Counted from the stretch's first letter, positions 26,535 through 34,078 are shown. The stretch: DNA of 39,065 bases from Phycisphaerales bacterium (GCA_020427635.1 JAGQOH010000029.1:1-39065), one strand, 5' to 3'. Numbers and translations: made by a program. Notes: a model not told the origin generated them from the sequence alone.

Positions 26535-26733
26535 CCTTGGATACCCCCGTTCGTTCGACTTCCAGCACCACGCACAGCGCCGCCGCCCGATCGCGCGCCA
26601 CCGCCCGCAGCCGCGCAAGCACCGCACGCCGCTCTCCCTCACTCAGAAAAAATGTCAACGGATGCGGCAGCTCACCACGCTCCGGCGCAGACCTCGGTGC
26701 AGGATTGCCCTTCTTCTTCTGCTGCTTTGCCAT
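26527..26733 (-). CDS. very small basic/helical protein in the terminase operon
   Basis: A 68-residue protein with a Lys-rich N-terminus (MAKQQKKKGN), a Pro-containing linker and an amphipathic helix (FLSEGERRAVLARLRAVARD) followed by a short hydrophobic strand. GAAGGG lies 6 nt before the ATG. Its 3' end overlaps the next gene by 8 bp, and it begins 36 bp after the ATPase-GNAT gene. Tight spacing and a good ribosome binding site argue that it is real. No domain recognised; a nucleic-acid-binding accessory protein is plausible. Confidence 0.6.
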   Translation of the reverse strand: MAKQQKKKGNPAPRSAPERGELPHPLTFFLSEGERRAVLARLRAVARDRAAALCVVLEVERTGVSKDV

Positions 26734-26769
26734 GCACAACCCTTCTCTCCTCCGTGCATGGTCACTTTC

Positions 26770-28182
26770 TCATCGCCCACCGCTTGCACAATGTGCATAC
26801 GCCACGGGCCGCGCGACAATCAGCCGCGCCGCTGCCTCAACCAGCGCCCCCACACTGCCCTTCGCCATCGATGCCGTCGCCCCCGAGCGCCGCGCCCAAC
26901 TGCGCAGCTCTCGCTCAATGAAGGCAGTGGCGCCGAATGCTTGCGTTCCCACTCGATCCCTCGCATGCAACCGCTCAAGCACCAAACCCGGTGTCGCAAG
27001 TCGCCACGCCTCAACACCAACATGCTCAAACGCATCCAACAACCGCGCATGCCGCTGCGCAGGCGGCAAGTGATACGCACACATCCCTGCCGCTTCAAAG
27101 AACGGCGCCGCATGCCCCATCGCCGCCAACGCCTCCGTCCGCCGCGTCATCGGCGCCGCCAAATAGTGCTCGACCAACCGCCGCGCAATCCCCATCGACC
27201 GATACGCCGGCTCAACGATCACCCGCGAAATGCATCGCAACTCCCGATTGATCCGCGCCGCATCGCGCCTGCGATCCCCCGTCGCAAACCGATCGCCCCA
27301 CGCCACCTGTCGCCACGTCGCATTCAACACGGGCATGCTCACCGCCAACACGCCCGCCCGTGCGCCACCGACCCGCGCAACCAACACACCCACCACTGTC
27401 GCAGGTGACCCCGCTCGATAGTGCAACGGCGCAAGCGCCGCCAAGTCCTCCGCCACGCCCCGCTCAATCCGAACGTGCAGGCGAGGTCGCGCCGAAGCGC
27501 CCGCCACAACCGCCGCCCCACCACGCGCATCCAACCGCACGACATGCGCCGGGCGCAACGCCGCCACCGCAGCCTCATCCGTCGACGCCACAACAACACG
27601 CACCGCCTGCTGCCCTTCCTCACCCAGCCACCGCCGCAGCAACATCCCCATCGCACGAGTCGTCGCTCCGTCCCACGTCGCCCCAAACTCATCCACCACC
27701 AGCGCCGTCGCCATGCCCCCCCGCGAACAGCGCTCCGCATGCTGCATCGCAAGCGCCAGCCGCAACCGCGCACGCTGCCCCGTCGATAGCTGCCCCGCCC
27801 CGCACATGAACGCCCGCATATCACCCAACCCCGCGCGCGCCAACCGACGCATCGCCTCTACCGGCTCCCCGCCAACAAGATCGATGCATGCCTTGTCCGC
27901 TACCACTCTCGGCAATTGCACAACGCGCTCACCACGCCCCTTCACATGCGCCACGACATCCCCAAGCAGCGTTGACTTCCCACTCCCACTTGGACCAACG
28001 ATTGCAATCGATTCACCGCCGCGCCATGGCAACATCAACGCTCGCGGCCTCGGCTCAATCGCCAAGTCATCCAACACCACACCAAGCGATGACGCCGCCA
28101 CACACACGCTCCGCGTGGGCTTCGGCGCTTCATGCCTCGTGCGCACGATGCGAACACAGTCACTCGACCTATCGCAGGTCAT
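26770..28182 (-). CDS. ABC-type ATPase fused to GNAT acetyltransferase domain (COG2401-like)
   Basis: A 470-residue fusion. The N-terminal half is an ABC-class nucleotide-binding domain: Walker A GPSGSGKST at 63-71, signature LSTGQRARLRLALAM starting at 132, Walker B ALVVDEF at 160-166, and VVVASTDE where the switch histidine would be (Ser/Thr here). There is no transmembrane region, so it is a soluble ATPase. The C-terminal half (about 265-372) is GNAT-like, with ISRVIVEPAYRSMGIARRLVEHY forming the acetyl-CoA pyrophosphate loop and FFEAAGMCAYH the last strand. This architecture matches COG2401, described only as a predicted ABC ATPase fused to an acetyltransferase; its function is unknown. 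It overlaps the upstream regulator gene by 4 bp (ATGA), so the two are coupled. Confidence 0.85.
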   Translation of the reverse strand: MTCDRSSDCVRIVRTRHEAPKPTRSVCVAASSLGVVLDDLAIEPRPRALMLPWRGGESIAIVGPSGSGKSTLLGDVVAHVKGRGERVVQLPRVVADKACIDLVGGEPVEAMRRLARAGLGDMRAFMCGAGQLSTGQRARLRLALAMQHAERCSRGGMATALVVDEFGATWDGATTRAMGMLLRRWLGEEGQQAVRVVVASTDEAAVAALRPAHVVRLDARGGAAVVAGASARPRLHVRIERGVAEDLAALAPLHYRAGSPATVVGVLVARVGGARAGVLAVSMPVLNATWRQVAWGDRFATGDRRRDAARINRELRCISRVIVEPAYRSMGIARRLVEHYLAAPMTRRTEALAAMGHAAPFFEAAGMCAYHLPPAQRHARLLDAFEHVGVEAWRLATPGLVLERLHARDRVGTQAFGATAFIERELRSWARRSGATASMAKGSVGALVEAAARLIVARPVAYAHCASGGR

Positions 28183-28682
28183 GCGCGCTGCCGGCTCTGC
28201 GCATCAAGCAACGCATCAACAATCCCCATTTCCTTGCGCACCGTGTGCAAACTCACACGCAAGTGACGCGATGTCTCCCGCATCGTCCGACCCTGCAATG
28301 CACACGCAACAGCAATCCGACGACGAATCGTGGGCCACTGCTCACGATGCTGCAACACATACGCAAACCGAGGCGAGAGCAACCGCTCCGTCAACTGCCG
28401 AATGCGCCGACGCACCGCACGCGGTGAAATCGCATTCAACGCCCCCACATGCTGCGCCGTCTGCCCATCACGATAAATCGATTCGATCAACGCGCGATCC
28501 ATCGGCAGGATGAACTGCGCGTGCTCGACAAGAACCTCCGCCAGTTCCCGCCGCCTCCGCCGACGTAAATCGGCAGCCTCTGTCACATTCACACGGTCCA
28601 AATCCAGATCAATGCGTCTTGCTCGGTGGCCGGCCATCCCGGGCGAGCCCGCACGCACATACGCGGGCATTTCAGGAAGCAT
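28179..28682 (-). CDS. HTH regulator with sigma-region-4-like motifs, first gene of terminase operon
   Basis: A 167-residue protein. After a basic stretch (DLRRRRRRELAEVL), residues 63-98 (RALIESIYRDGQTAQHVGAL then ISPRAVRRRIRQL) look like a sigma-70 region 4 or LuxR-type HTH. Residues 120-152 (TIRRRIAVACALQGRTMRET then LRVSLHTVRKEMG) form a second one. It could be a phage-style late regulator or a DNA-recognition subunit. AAGG 7 nt before the ATG at 28682 supports this start; GTG at 28688 is also possible. It heads the five-gene reverse-strand operon and faces the frameshifted CI/LexA-like repressor across an operator-like intergenic region. Confidence 0.75.
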   Translation of the reverse strand: MLPEMPAYVRAGSPGMAGHRARRIDLDLDRVNVTEAADLRRRRRRELAEVLVEHAQFILPMDRALIESIYRDGQTAQHVGALNAISPRAVRRRIRQLTERLLSPRFAYVLQHREQWPTIRRRIAVACALQGRTMRETSRHLRVSLHTVRKEMGIVDALLDAQSRQRA

Positions 28683-28702
28683 ACACACACCTTTGTGTCA
28701 GG

Positions 28703-28790
28703 CTGCGCATCACGCACACAAACATGAGTGTTCAATGCGCAGTAAACAAATCATTGCCCTGTTTTAGACCTCATTGCGCTTCATGCAAGC
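28703..28790. promoter_or_regulatory. operator-like divergent control region with three direct repeats
   Basis: This gap is visibly AT-richer than its surroundings. It holds three related 10-mers in the same orientation: TCAATGCGCA at 28732-28741, TCATTGCCCT at 28751-28760 and TCATTGCGCT at 28771-28780, spaced 19 and 20 bp, about two helical turns. An inverted pair CTGCGCAT (28703-28710) and ATGCGCAG (28735-28742) and a small dyad AACATGAGTGTT (28721-28732) overlap the first copy. The layout fits cooperative repressor binding that controls both divergent genes. No convincing -35/-10 pair could be assigned on either strand. Confidence 0.5.
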
Positions 28791-28833
28791 AGGAAATCTG
28801 CTATCACCTCAAGAAAGCGCGCGCACGGTGGTG

Positions 28834-29668
28834 ATGCGGATCATTGGCCAACTCATTCGAGCACGCCGAGCCGAACAACGCCTCACGCTGCGCGCACTTG
28901 CGGAGCGCGCGCGCTGCACGCCCGGCTATCTCTCCCAAATCGAAACAGGCAAAACGCCTCGCCTCCCCTCGCACGCACTCCTCACGCGCCTCGAGCGCGC
29001 ACTCGCTCGCGCCGGGCACGCTCGTCGAACGGGCCGCCGTCCTCCAACTCCCCGCCGCAGTGCGCGCCGAACTCGAGCAACTCCGCGCGGAGCGCACGCA
29101 CGCCGTGCAGCTCGCCATACTCGCCGCGCAAGCCGTCGGACGTGCGCCGGGCCCCGACGACGCGCTCCGCAAGCTCACCCAAACCGCCGCCCAACATCTC
29201 GCCCGCGCTGGATGCGCAACCCCCATCCCCATTCTCAACACCCCGGACACCACGCCCCTCCGCACCGACCTCGCCGCCGCAACCCACCGAATCACCCCAC
29301 CGCCGGGCGGCTGGCTCGCCATCGAACACGCAAGCAACGCCGCATTCGCCGTCCGAGTCGTCACGCCCTCCATGGAGCCGCTCCTCCACCCCGGAGACAT
29401 CGTCGCCCTTGAAGGCCAATTCGATCCCAAGCCCGGCGCCTGGGCACTCATCGAACTCGCCACCAGCCCCAACCTCCACCTTGCCTACCTTTCCCCCGCC
29501 AAGCCCGCCCACCGGCGACTCGCACCCGCAAACCCCAATTACCCAAGCCTAGAGGTCCCCACCACCACCATCCTCGCCTGCCACAAGCCGATCGCGCTCA
29601 TTCGAAGCCTCCTCCGACCAACAGAACCCCACGCACAAGGGGCATCCGCGCCGCCGCCGCCCGCGTAG
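28834..29668 (+). pseudogene. CI/LexA-like repressor (XRE HTH + S24 peptidase fold) split by a frameshift
   Basis: Two frames together make one phage-repressor-like protein. From 28834 the first frame reads a canonical XRE HTH (LTLRALAERARCTPGYLSQIETGK) up to LTRLERAL. From about 29006 the +1 frame continues LAPGTLVERAAVLQLPAAV, a coiled linker and an S24/LexA-like domain with VVTPSMEPLLHPGDIVAL (nucleophile Ser). The switch falls at 29002-29009, CTCGCTCG; removing one CTCG restores LERALAPGTLVERAA in a single frame. Near LHLAYLSPAKPAHRRLAPANPNY the catalytic Lys expected by alignment appears to be Ala, so even a restored protein may not self-cleave. It may be a broken gene, a sequencing error or a two-frame product. 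An alternative start is 28774. Confidence 0.7.
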
Positions 29669-29701
29669 AGAACATTGGCCTCGGGTGCCGCCCAGGCCAA
29701 G

Positions 29702-29710
29702 TGCTATCAT
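29702..29710 (+). promoter_or_regulatory. possible extended -10 promoter
   Basis: TGCTATCAT at 29702-29710 matches an extended -10 element (TGnTATnAT). It lies in the 135-bp gap before the Xis/MerR-like membrane protein gene and would give a leader of about 85 nt. No matching -35 hexamer is seen, which extended -10 promoters do not need. Confidence 0.35.
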
Positions 29711-29803
29711 CCGCCCTGCGAGTGTCCACAGGTGGGTGCAGGCGCTCGATGCGGAAAACGCCACATCGGCGAACTTGCGACGAGATGACGGAGGTCGGCG
29801 GCC

Positions 29804-30691
29804 ATGGCCAAGATGTTCTACAGCCTCGAAGAAGCCGCCGACAAGCTCGGCAAGTCCACGGACGAAGTCCGGGCCATGGCCCAGAGCGGCCAGATCACCG
29901 AGTTCCGCGACGGTGACCGCCTCATCTTCAAGGTCGATCAGATCGACCTCCTCGCCGTCGACGATTTTGATGCTGACCCCGATATGTCCAGCATGATCCC
30001 GCTCGCCGACACCGGTGGCCCCTCCACCGGACTCGAAAGCCTCGGTGCAAGTGGCTCCGCCGCAGGAAGCGGCTCAGGGCTCGGCGCCATCACGCTCGAA
30101 GATGGCGGCTCGGAGGGCTCCGGTTTCGCCGCAGGAGGCTCAGGCGATCGCTCCGGCGTCAATGTCTTCGATGCCGACGAAATCGGCGACGTCGACGCAT
30201 CGGCCGACACCATCCTCGCAGGTGGCGGCCCCGCACTCGATGCCGCGAGCCTCGAAAGCTTTGGCTCTGGTTCGGGCCTCATGGACCTCACCCGCGAGAG
30301 TGACGAAACATCGCTCGGCGCCGAAGGCCTCCTCGACGAGCTCTACTCCGCAGACGACGCCGTCGCCACAGGTGGCCGCGCAGATGATGGTGGCGACCTC
30401 TTCGCCGGTGCCGCCTCCGCGGCTGAAGAACAACTGGGACCCGCCATCGCCGGCGTCCTCCCAGAGATCTACGACGGACGCGGCAGCATGCTCGCCGGTG
30501 GCATGATGCTTGTCGCATGCCTCGCACTCCTCGCAGGCGTAGGCATCACCATCATGGGCCTCATCGGCGCTCCAACAGACTTCCTCGCAAGCCTGCCCGG
30601 TGGCGGCATGATGATCCCCACCGCCGCAGCACTCGGCGCCACACTCCTGCTGGGCGGCCTCGGCTGGATGCTTGGCGGCAAGAGCAGCTAA
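29804..30691 (+). CDS. Xis/MerR-like DNA-binding domain fused to a membrane anchor
   Basis: A 295-residue protein. Residues 5-48 (YSLEEAADKLGKSTDEVRAM, then GQITEFRDGDRLIFKVDQID) match the excisionase/MerR-type winged HTH. The middle (50-215) is acidic and Gly/Ser-rich. Two hydrophobic helices lie near 231-254 and 270-291, with a GGMM-rich loop between. GGAGGT at 29790-29795, 8 nt before the ATG, is a strong ribosome binding site. It is probably a membrane-tethered transcription factor or a protein using an HTH fold for protein contact. It follows the repressor-like pseudogene but seems to be a separate unit. Confidence 0.82.
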   Translation: MAKMFYSLEEAADKLGKSTDEVRAMAQSGQITEFRDGDRLIFKVDQIDLLAVDDFDADPDMSSMIPLADTGGPSTGLESLGASGSAAGSGSGLGAITLEDGGSEGSGFAAGGSGDRSGVNVFDADEIGDVDASADTILAGGGPALDAASLESFGSGSGLMDLTRESDETSLGAEGLLDELYSADDAVATGGRADDGGDLFAGAASAAEEQLGPAIAGVLPEIYDGRGSMLAGGMMLVACLALLAGVGITIMGLIGAPTDFLASLPGGGMMIPTAAALGATLLLGGLGWMLGGKSS

Positions 30692-30855
30692 CCACCCACC
30701 AACACCCAGGTTCCATCGCTCCAGGAGCCCGCGGCACCCCCGCGCGATCTCCGCGCGCGAAACATCGCAACCCCGCGCTGGTACAACGCCTTGACGCCTT
30801 GGGTGCATCACGGGAGGGACGCCCACAGCGCACAACTCGGAAGGACACAACACCA

Positions 30856-32052
30856 ATGACACACACCTCACGCCGCCAATTCGTGCAAACCGCTGCCTTC
30901 GGCGCTGCTGCACTCGCCGCAATCACCGCCGCACCTGCTGCATACGCAAGACGCCAGGATGAAGGCGACCTCCCGGGCGGCGTCGGCATCGATGGCAAAA
31001 CGCCGCCCAAAGCCACCAAGAAACTCAACGTCCTCTTCCTGGGCGGCACAGGCTTCCTCGGACCGCACACCGTCCACTACCTCCAACAACGCGGCCACAA
31101 CATCACCCTCTTCAACCGCCAACGCCGGGCGCCCCAAATGTTCCAGGAACTCGAAACGCTTAAAGGCGATCGCGACCCCGACAAAGACGACGGCTTGAAC
31201 GCCATCGCACAACAAATCGAAGCCGGCCGCCGCTGGGACGCCGTCATCGACACCTCGGGCTATGTCCAGCGCACATGCGACGCGTCCGCCGACCTCCTCA
31301 AGGACGCCGCCGACCAATACCTCTTCGTCTCCACCGCCTGCGTCTACAAGAACTGGACCGAAGTCTTTCATGGCGATGAAGACACGCCGCTCGAACAACT
31401 CGACGACCCAACCACCGAAGACGTGGGCGTCCACTACTGCGCACTCAAGGGCTACTGCGAGCAGGCCGTCGAAAAACACTTCGCAGGCCGCGCAACCATC
31501 GTCCGCCCCGGCCTCATCGTCGGACCGCGCGACTTCTCCGATCGCTTCACCTACTGGCCCGTCCGCGTCCAACGCGGCGGCGAAGTCCTCGCCCCAGGCA
31601 ACATCGACGACCCCACCCAATACATCGATGTCCGTGACCTGGGCGAGTTCATGGTCCACTGCATCGAAGGCCAAACCGTCGGACGCCTCAACGCCCTTGG
31701 CCCCGCAAGCAAGCTCTCGATCGCCGGTCTGCTCTACGGCTGCAAGGCCGTCTCGGGCTCCGATGCACAGTTCACCTGGGCCGACGCCGATTGGCTCGAA
31801 TCAAACAACGTCCAGGCATGGGTCGACATGCCCATGTGGTCCAACCCCAAGACCAGCGGCGTATTCACCTGGTCAAACAAACGCGCCGTCGATGCAGGCC
31901 TGAAGTTCCGCCCACTCGCCGACACCGTCCGTGACACACTCGCATGGTGGGCCACACTCCCCGAAGATCGCCAGGCAAAGCTCCGCGCAGGCATCACCCA
32001 CGAACGCGAAAAAGAAATGCTCAAGAAGTGGCACGCCGAACACGCGGAGTAG
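30856..32052 (+). CDS. Tat-exported NAD-dependent epimerase/dehydratase-like protein
   Basis: A 398-residue extended short-chain dehydrogenase. The N-terminus has a twin-arginine signal (SRRQFVQTAAFGAAALAA) ending near PAAYA, so it should be exported folded with its cofactor. The Rossmann motif GGTGFLG is at 63-69. The catalytic Tyr/Lys pair appears as YCALK in VHYCALKGYCEQ, with STACVY supplying the Ser/Thr. The late DPTQYIDVRDLGEFM is the usual sugar-epimerase segment. An exported NAD(P)-dependent epimerase is uncommon, though planctomycetes export many oxidoreductases by Tat. AAGGA upstream supports the ATG. The 164-bp leader region holds a GC hairpin (CGCGCG at 30741 and 30752) without a T-tract. 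Confidence 0.9.
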   Translation: MTHTSRRQFVQTAAFGAAALAAITAAPAAYARRQDEGDLPGGVGIDGKTPPKATKKLNVLFLGGTGFLGPHTVHYLQQRGHNITLFNRQRRAPQMFQELETLKGDRDPDKDDGLNAIAQQIEAGRRWDAVIDTSGYVQRTCDASADLLKDAADQYLFVSTACVYKNWTEVFHGDEDTPLEQLDDPTTEDVGVHYCALKGYCEQAVEKHFAGRATIVRPGLIVGPRDFSDRFTYWPVRVQRGGEVLAPGNIDDPTQYIDVRDLGEFMVHCIEGQTVGRLNALGPASKLSIAGLLYGCKAVSGSDAQFTWADADWLESNNVQAWVDMPMWSNPKTSGVFTWSNKRAVDAGLKFRPLADTVRDTLAWWATLPEDRQAKLRAGITHEREKEMLKKWHAEHAE

Positions 32053-32058
32053 TCTCGA

Positions 32059-32460
32059 CTAGTTCCCACACTCTGGACAGCACACGTCATTGGGTAGTCC
32101 ATTGAGGTCATAGCCACAACTCAGGCACAGTCCCGCCGCTTCACGCGCGCGCAAACGACGCCGAACGCGCCATCGCCAATAGAAGATATTCCAGGCGATG
32201 TCGATGTACGCACAGGCCACCGCAACGCCGGTCAAGGAAACTGATCCGAACAGCCATTCCGGGATGCCTGTGAGAAGATAATTACCCAGGAAAAGGAATG
32301 TCCCCCACCCACCGTCGTCATATTCGTAGCTGCCACTTACCCAAGCGTAGTGCATCGCAAGCAAAGGCAGAAAATAGAGCAGTGTTGCTGGCGCATGAGC
32401 GATCGCCCAGAGCACTGCCCGCAGGATTCGATGCACGAATTTGGGCGACTTCGAAGGCAC
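32059..32460 (-). CDS. small membrane protein with C-terminal CxxCGYDL zinc ribbon
   Basis: A 133-residue protein with about three hydrophobic segments (LWAIAHAPATLLYFLPLLAM, WGTFLFLGNYLL, VSLTGVAVACAYIDIAW). A basic stretch RWRVRRRLRAREA follows, and the C-terminus is CLSCGYDLNGLPNDVCCPECG. This CxxCGYDLxGL...CPECG ribbon recurs at the ends of many small membrane proteins in planctomycetes and is one reason for the suggested phylum. The four cysteines should hold one zinc. Function unknown. It is convergent with the Tat epimerase gene, 6 bp apart. Confidence 0.8.
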   Translation of the reverse strand: MPSKSPKFVHRILRAVLWAIAHAPATLLYFLPLLAMHYAWVSGSYEYDDGGWGTFLFLGNYLLTGIPEWLFGSVSLTGVAVACAYIDIAWNIFYWRWRVRRRLRAREAAGLCLSCGYDLNGLPNDVCCPECGN

Positions 32461-32505
32461 CGAAGAAGTCTAGGCAGACCTAGCCCACCACCGCCGGGTC
32501 GGAAC

Positions 32506-32928
32506 CTAATCCTCTTCTTCATCCAAATCGTAATGCCCGGGCTTCTCCCGCACGCCCGCCGGCGCATCCGCCTTCTCCGTCCAATCCTCCGCGCTCGGCA
32601 GGTTGATCTCCGATGGACACGTCTTGCGATAGCCCAAGAGCCGCATCACTTCCAGAACATCCGTCCATGACGGAAAGCTCTTGTCATTCGCCTTCTTGAA
32701 CGCATCGATCGCCTGCACGAACAGGAACTGCTCCTTGGTCATCTCCCCTTCTTCAGCAGCACGCGTGAAATCAGTGCGCCGACGACCAGGACCCCGACGG
32801 CGCTCGAGCCCCGTCTGCAGCTCCGCGCCCTTCGCAATCGCGCGACGATCAATTGGCAAACGACGATCCACAACATCGTCAGTGAAGTTGCCCTGATCAG
32901 ATGCGTCTGATTTGTGTGCACGAGCCAT
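32506..32928 (-). CDS. conserved-looking small protein of unknown function
   Basis: A 140-residue soluble protein. The N-terminus is charged and Arg/Gly-rich (ERRRGPGRRR). The middle, MTKEQFLFVQAIDAFKKANDK then FPSWTDVLEVMRLLGYRKT, is a well-formed helical domain. The tail is acidic (YDLDEEED). AAGGAGG lies 5-6 nt before the ATG at 32928, deciding the start against an ATG at 32958. The helical part could be a protein-interaction module. No family was recognised with confidence. Confidence 0.75.
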   Translation of the reverse strand: MARAHKSDASDQGNFTDDVVDRRLPIDRRAIAKGAELQTGLERRRGPGRRRTDFTRAAEEGEMTKEQFLFVQAIDAFKKANDKSFPSWTDVLEVMRLLGYRKTCPSEINLPSAEDWTEKADAPAGVREKPGHYDLDEEED

Positions 32929-32998
32929 GGCGGCCTCCTTGTGGAGCACGCCGCCCAAAGGCTCGAAGATGGACTACCGGACAGCTCGGACGTCGCGC

Positions 32999-33286
32999 TC
33001 AGAAGTCTTCGTCGTCCTCTTCGTCCTCGAAGTCCTCGTCATCATCGTCAAACTCGTCGTCCTCGTACCCGTCGTCGTCCTCAAAGTCATCGTCGTCATC
33101 ACCGTCAACGTCATCGTCCCAATAATCTTCGTCCCCGTCCTCGTCGTCCTCGTCCTCATCATCGATCGCCAACACCGGCGCCGTCGGCATTGCAGACCAA
33201 CGCGTCGAGGTCGGGCTGTCTTCAAGCAAGCTCAGGCCAAGGGACAACGGATCCACCAGTGTTCCGACTTCGATTGTTTCGAGCAT
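32999..33286 (-). CDS. extremely acidic Asp/Glu-repeat small protein
   Basis: A 95-residue protein. The first 40 residues (MLETIEVGTLVDPLSLGLSL) are ordinary. From residue 42 the sequence is almost only Asp, Glu, Phe, Tyr and Gly, with repeats of the type FEDDDGYEDDEFDDDD to the end. Such a tail is intrinsically disordered and strongly negative; it could mimic nucleic acid, buffer basic proteins or bind divalent metal. The frame is open upstream to 33976, but that part is antisense to other genes. AGAGAG lies upstream of the chosen ATG, and a TTGACA promoter is present further up. Confidence 0.7.
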   Translation of the reverse strand: MLETIEVGTLVDPLSLGLSLLEDSPTSTRWSAMPTAPVLAIDDEDEDDEDGDEDYWDDDVDGDDDDDFEDDDGYEDDEFDDDDEDFEDEEDDEDF

Positions 33287-33446
33287 GGCGTCACTCTCTT
33301 GGAAATGCCTTGAACGCGTGCGCGACCCGCATGTGCGCCGAGCGCCGACACACACAACGCGCCTCTGCAAACAGCTTGCGCAGTGGACCCGGCCCCCATG
33401 CCGAATCCACACGCCGACGCCCCCATCCAGGTCGCGGCGCGCCGGT

Positions 33447-33474
33447 ACACTACTGCCGACCCATCGGTTGTCAA
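33447..33474 (-). promoter_or_regulatory. possible sigma-70 promoter of the acidic protein gene
   Basis: On the reverse strand a perfect TTGACA (33474-33469) is followed after 16 nt by TAGTGT (33452-33447). Transcription would start near 33440, giving a leader of about 150 nt to the ATG at 33286. The -35 is a perfect match but the -10 only partial. It overlaps the possible N-terminal extension of the forward membrane protein gene. Confidence 0.4.
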
Positions 33475-33550
33475 TCGCCATCTCCCCAAGGGCCAAAGAA
33501 GTTCGCTTCCACCCCTTCCTGAGCCCACGCAAGGATCTCGAAAAACAAGC

Positions 33551-34078
33551 ATGCAGGGACAGCGATTTCAACCCGTGGCCGCAATCTTGGCACTCCTCTT
33601 GCCAGGACTTGGCTACGTCGCACTCGGAGACCTCAAACGCGCCATCTACGTCGGTGCCGGCATCCTGGGCCTCATCGCCGGAGGACTCCTCATCGGGGGC
33701 CTCGACTCCGTCGACAGCAAGGAAGACCCCCTCTGGTATGGCGTCCAAGTCCTCAATGGACCCGTCGTCATCGCACTCGACTATGTCCACCAACACCACT
33801 TCAAGGTGGTCGACGCCCAGGGCGCCCGCGTCACACCCCTCCCCGCCCCCGCCGGCGCCTCCGCAGGCAAACCTGGCTCCCGCCGCGCCCTCGCCCGCGT
33901 CTCCGACGTAGGCCTCCTCTATGTCGCCATCGCCGGCATGCTCAACCTCATCACCATCATCGAGTGCGCTTGGCATGGCCGCCCAGGCGACACCGCCACG
34001 CCAACAAAACGACCAAAGGTCGACCGACGCAAAGACGCCGCCGTCCGCATCCGCCGCGCTGGAGACACGCCGTCATGA
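33551..34078 (+). CDS. multi-pass membrane protein of unknown function
   Basis: A 175-residue protein with hydrophobic segments near 10-25 (AAILALLLPGLGYVALG), 30-48 (IYVGAGILGLIAGGLLIGG), one around the middle (VQVLNGPVVIALDYV) and one near 125-142 (VGLLYVAIAGMLNLITII). The last cytoplasmic stretch is Lys/Arg-rich. The first motif, P-GLG-x-x-x-LGDLKRA, resembles small TM2-like proteins. ATG at 33551 begins just before the first helix; ATG 33398 would add 51 residues (PNPHADAPIQVAARRY) and cannot be excluded. Its stop overlaps the next gene's start (ATGA), so the two are cotranscribed. Confidence 0.75.
   Translation: MQGQRFQPVAAILALLLPGLGYVALGDLKRAIYVGAGILGLIAGGLLIGGLDSVDSKEDPLWYGVQVLNGPVVIALDYVHQHHFKVVDAQGARVTPLPAPAGASAGKPGSRRALARVSDVGLLYVAIAGMLNLITIIECAWHGRPGDTATPTKRPKVDRRKDAAVRIRRAGDTPS

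Noticed and set aside
25680..26921. 413-residue forward frame opposite the terminase operon
   Set aside because: Arg/Pro/Ala/His-rich shadow typical of antisense reading in GC-rich DNA; the reverse strand has clear Walker, nuclease and coupling features.
29005..29412. Continuation of the HTH frame of the repressor beyond the CTCG duplication
   Set aside because: After LERALA the frame becomes Arg/Pro/His-rich without domain character, whereas the +1 frame encodes a clear S24-like domain, so this part is a shadow.
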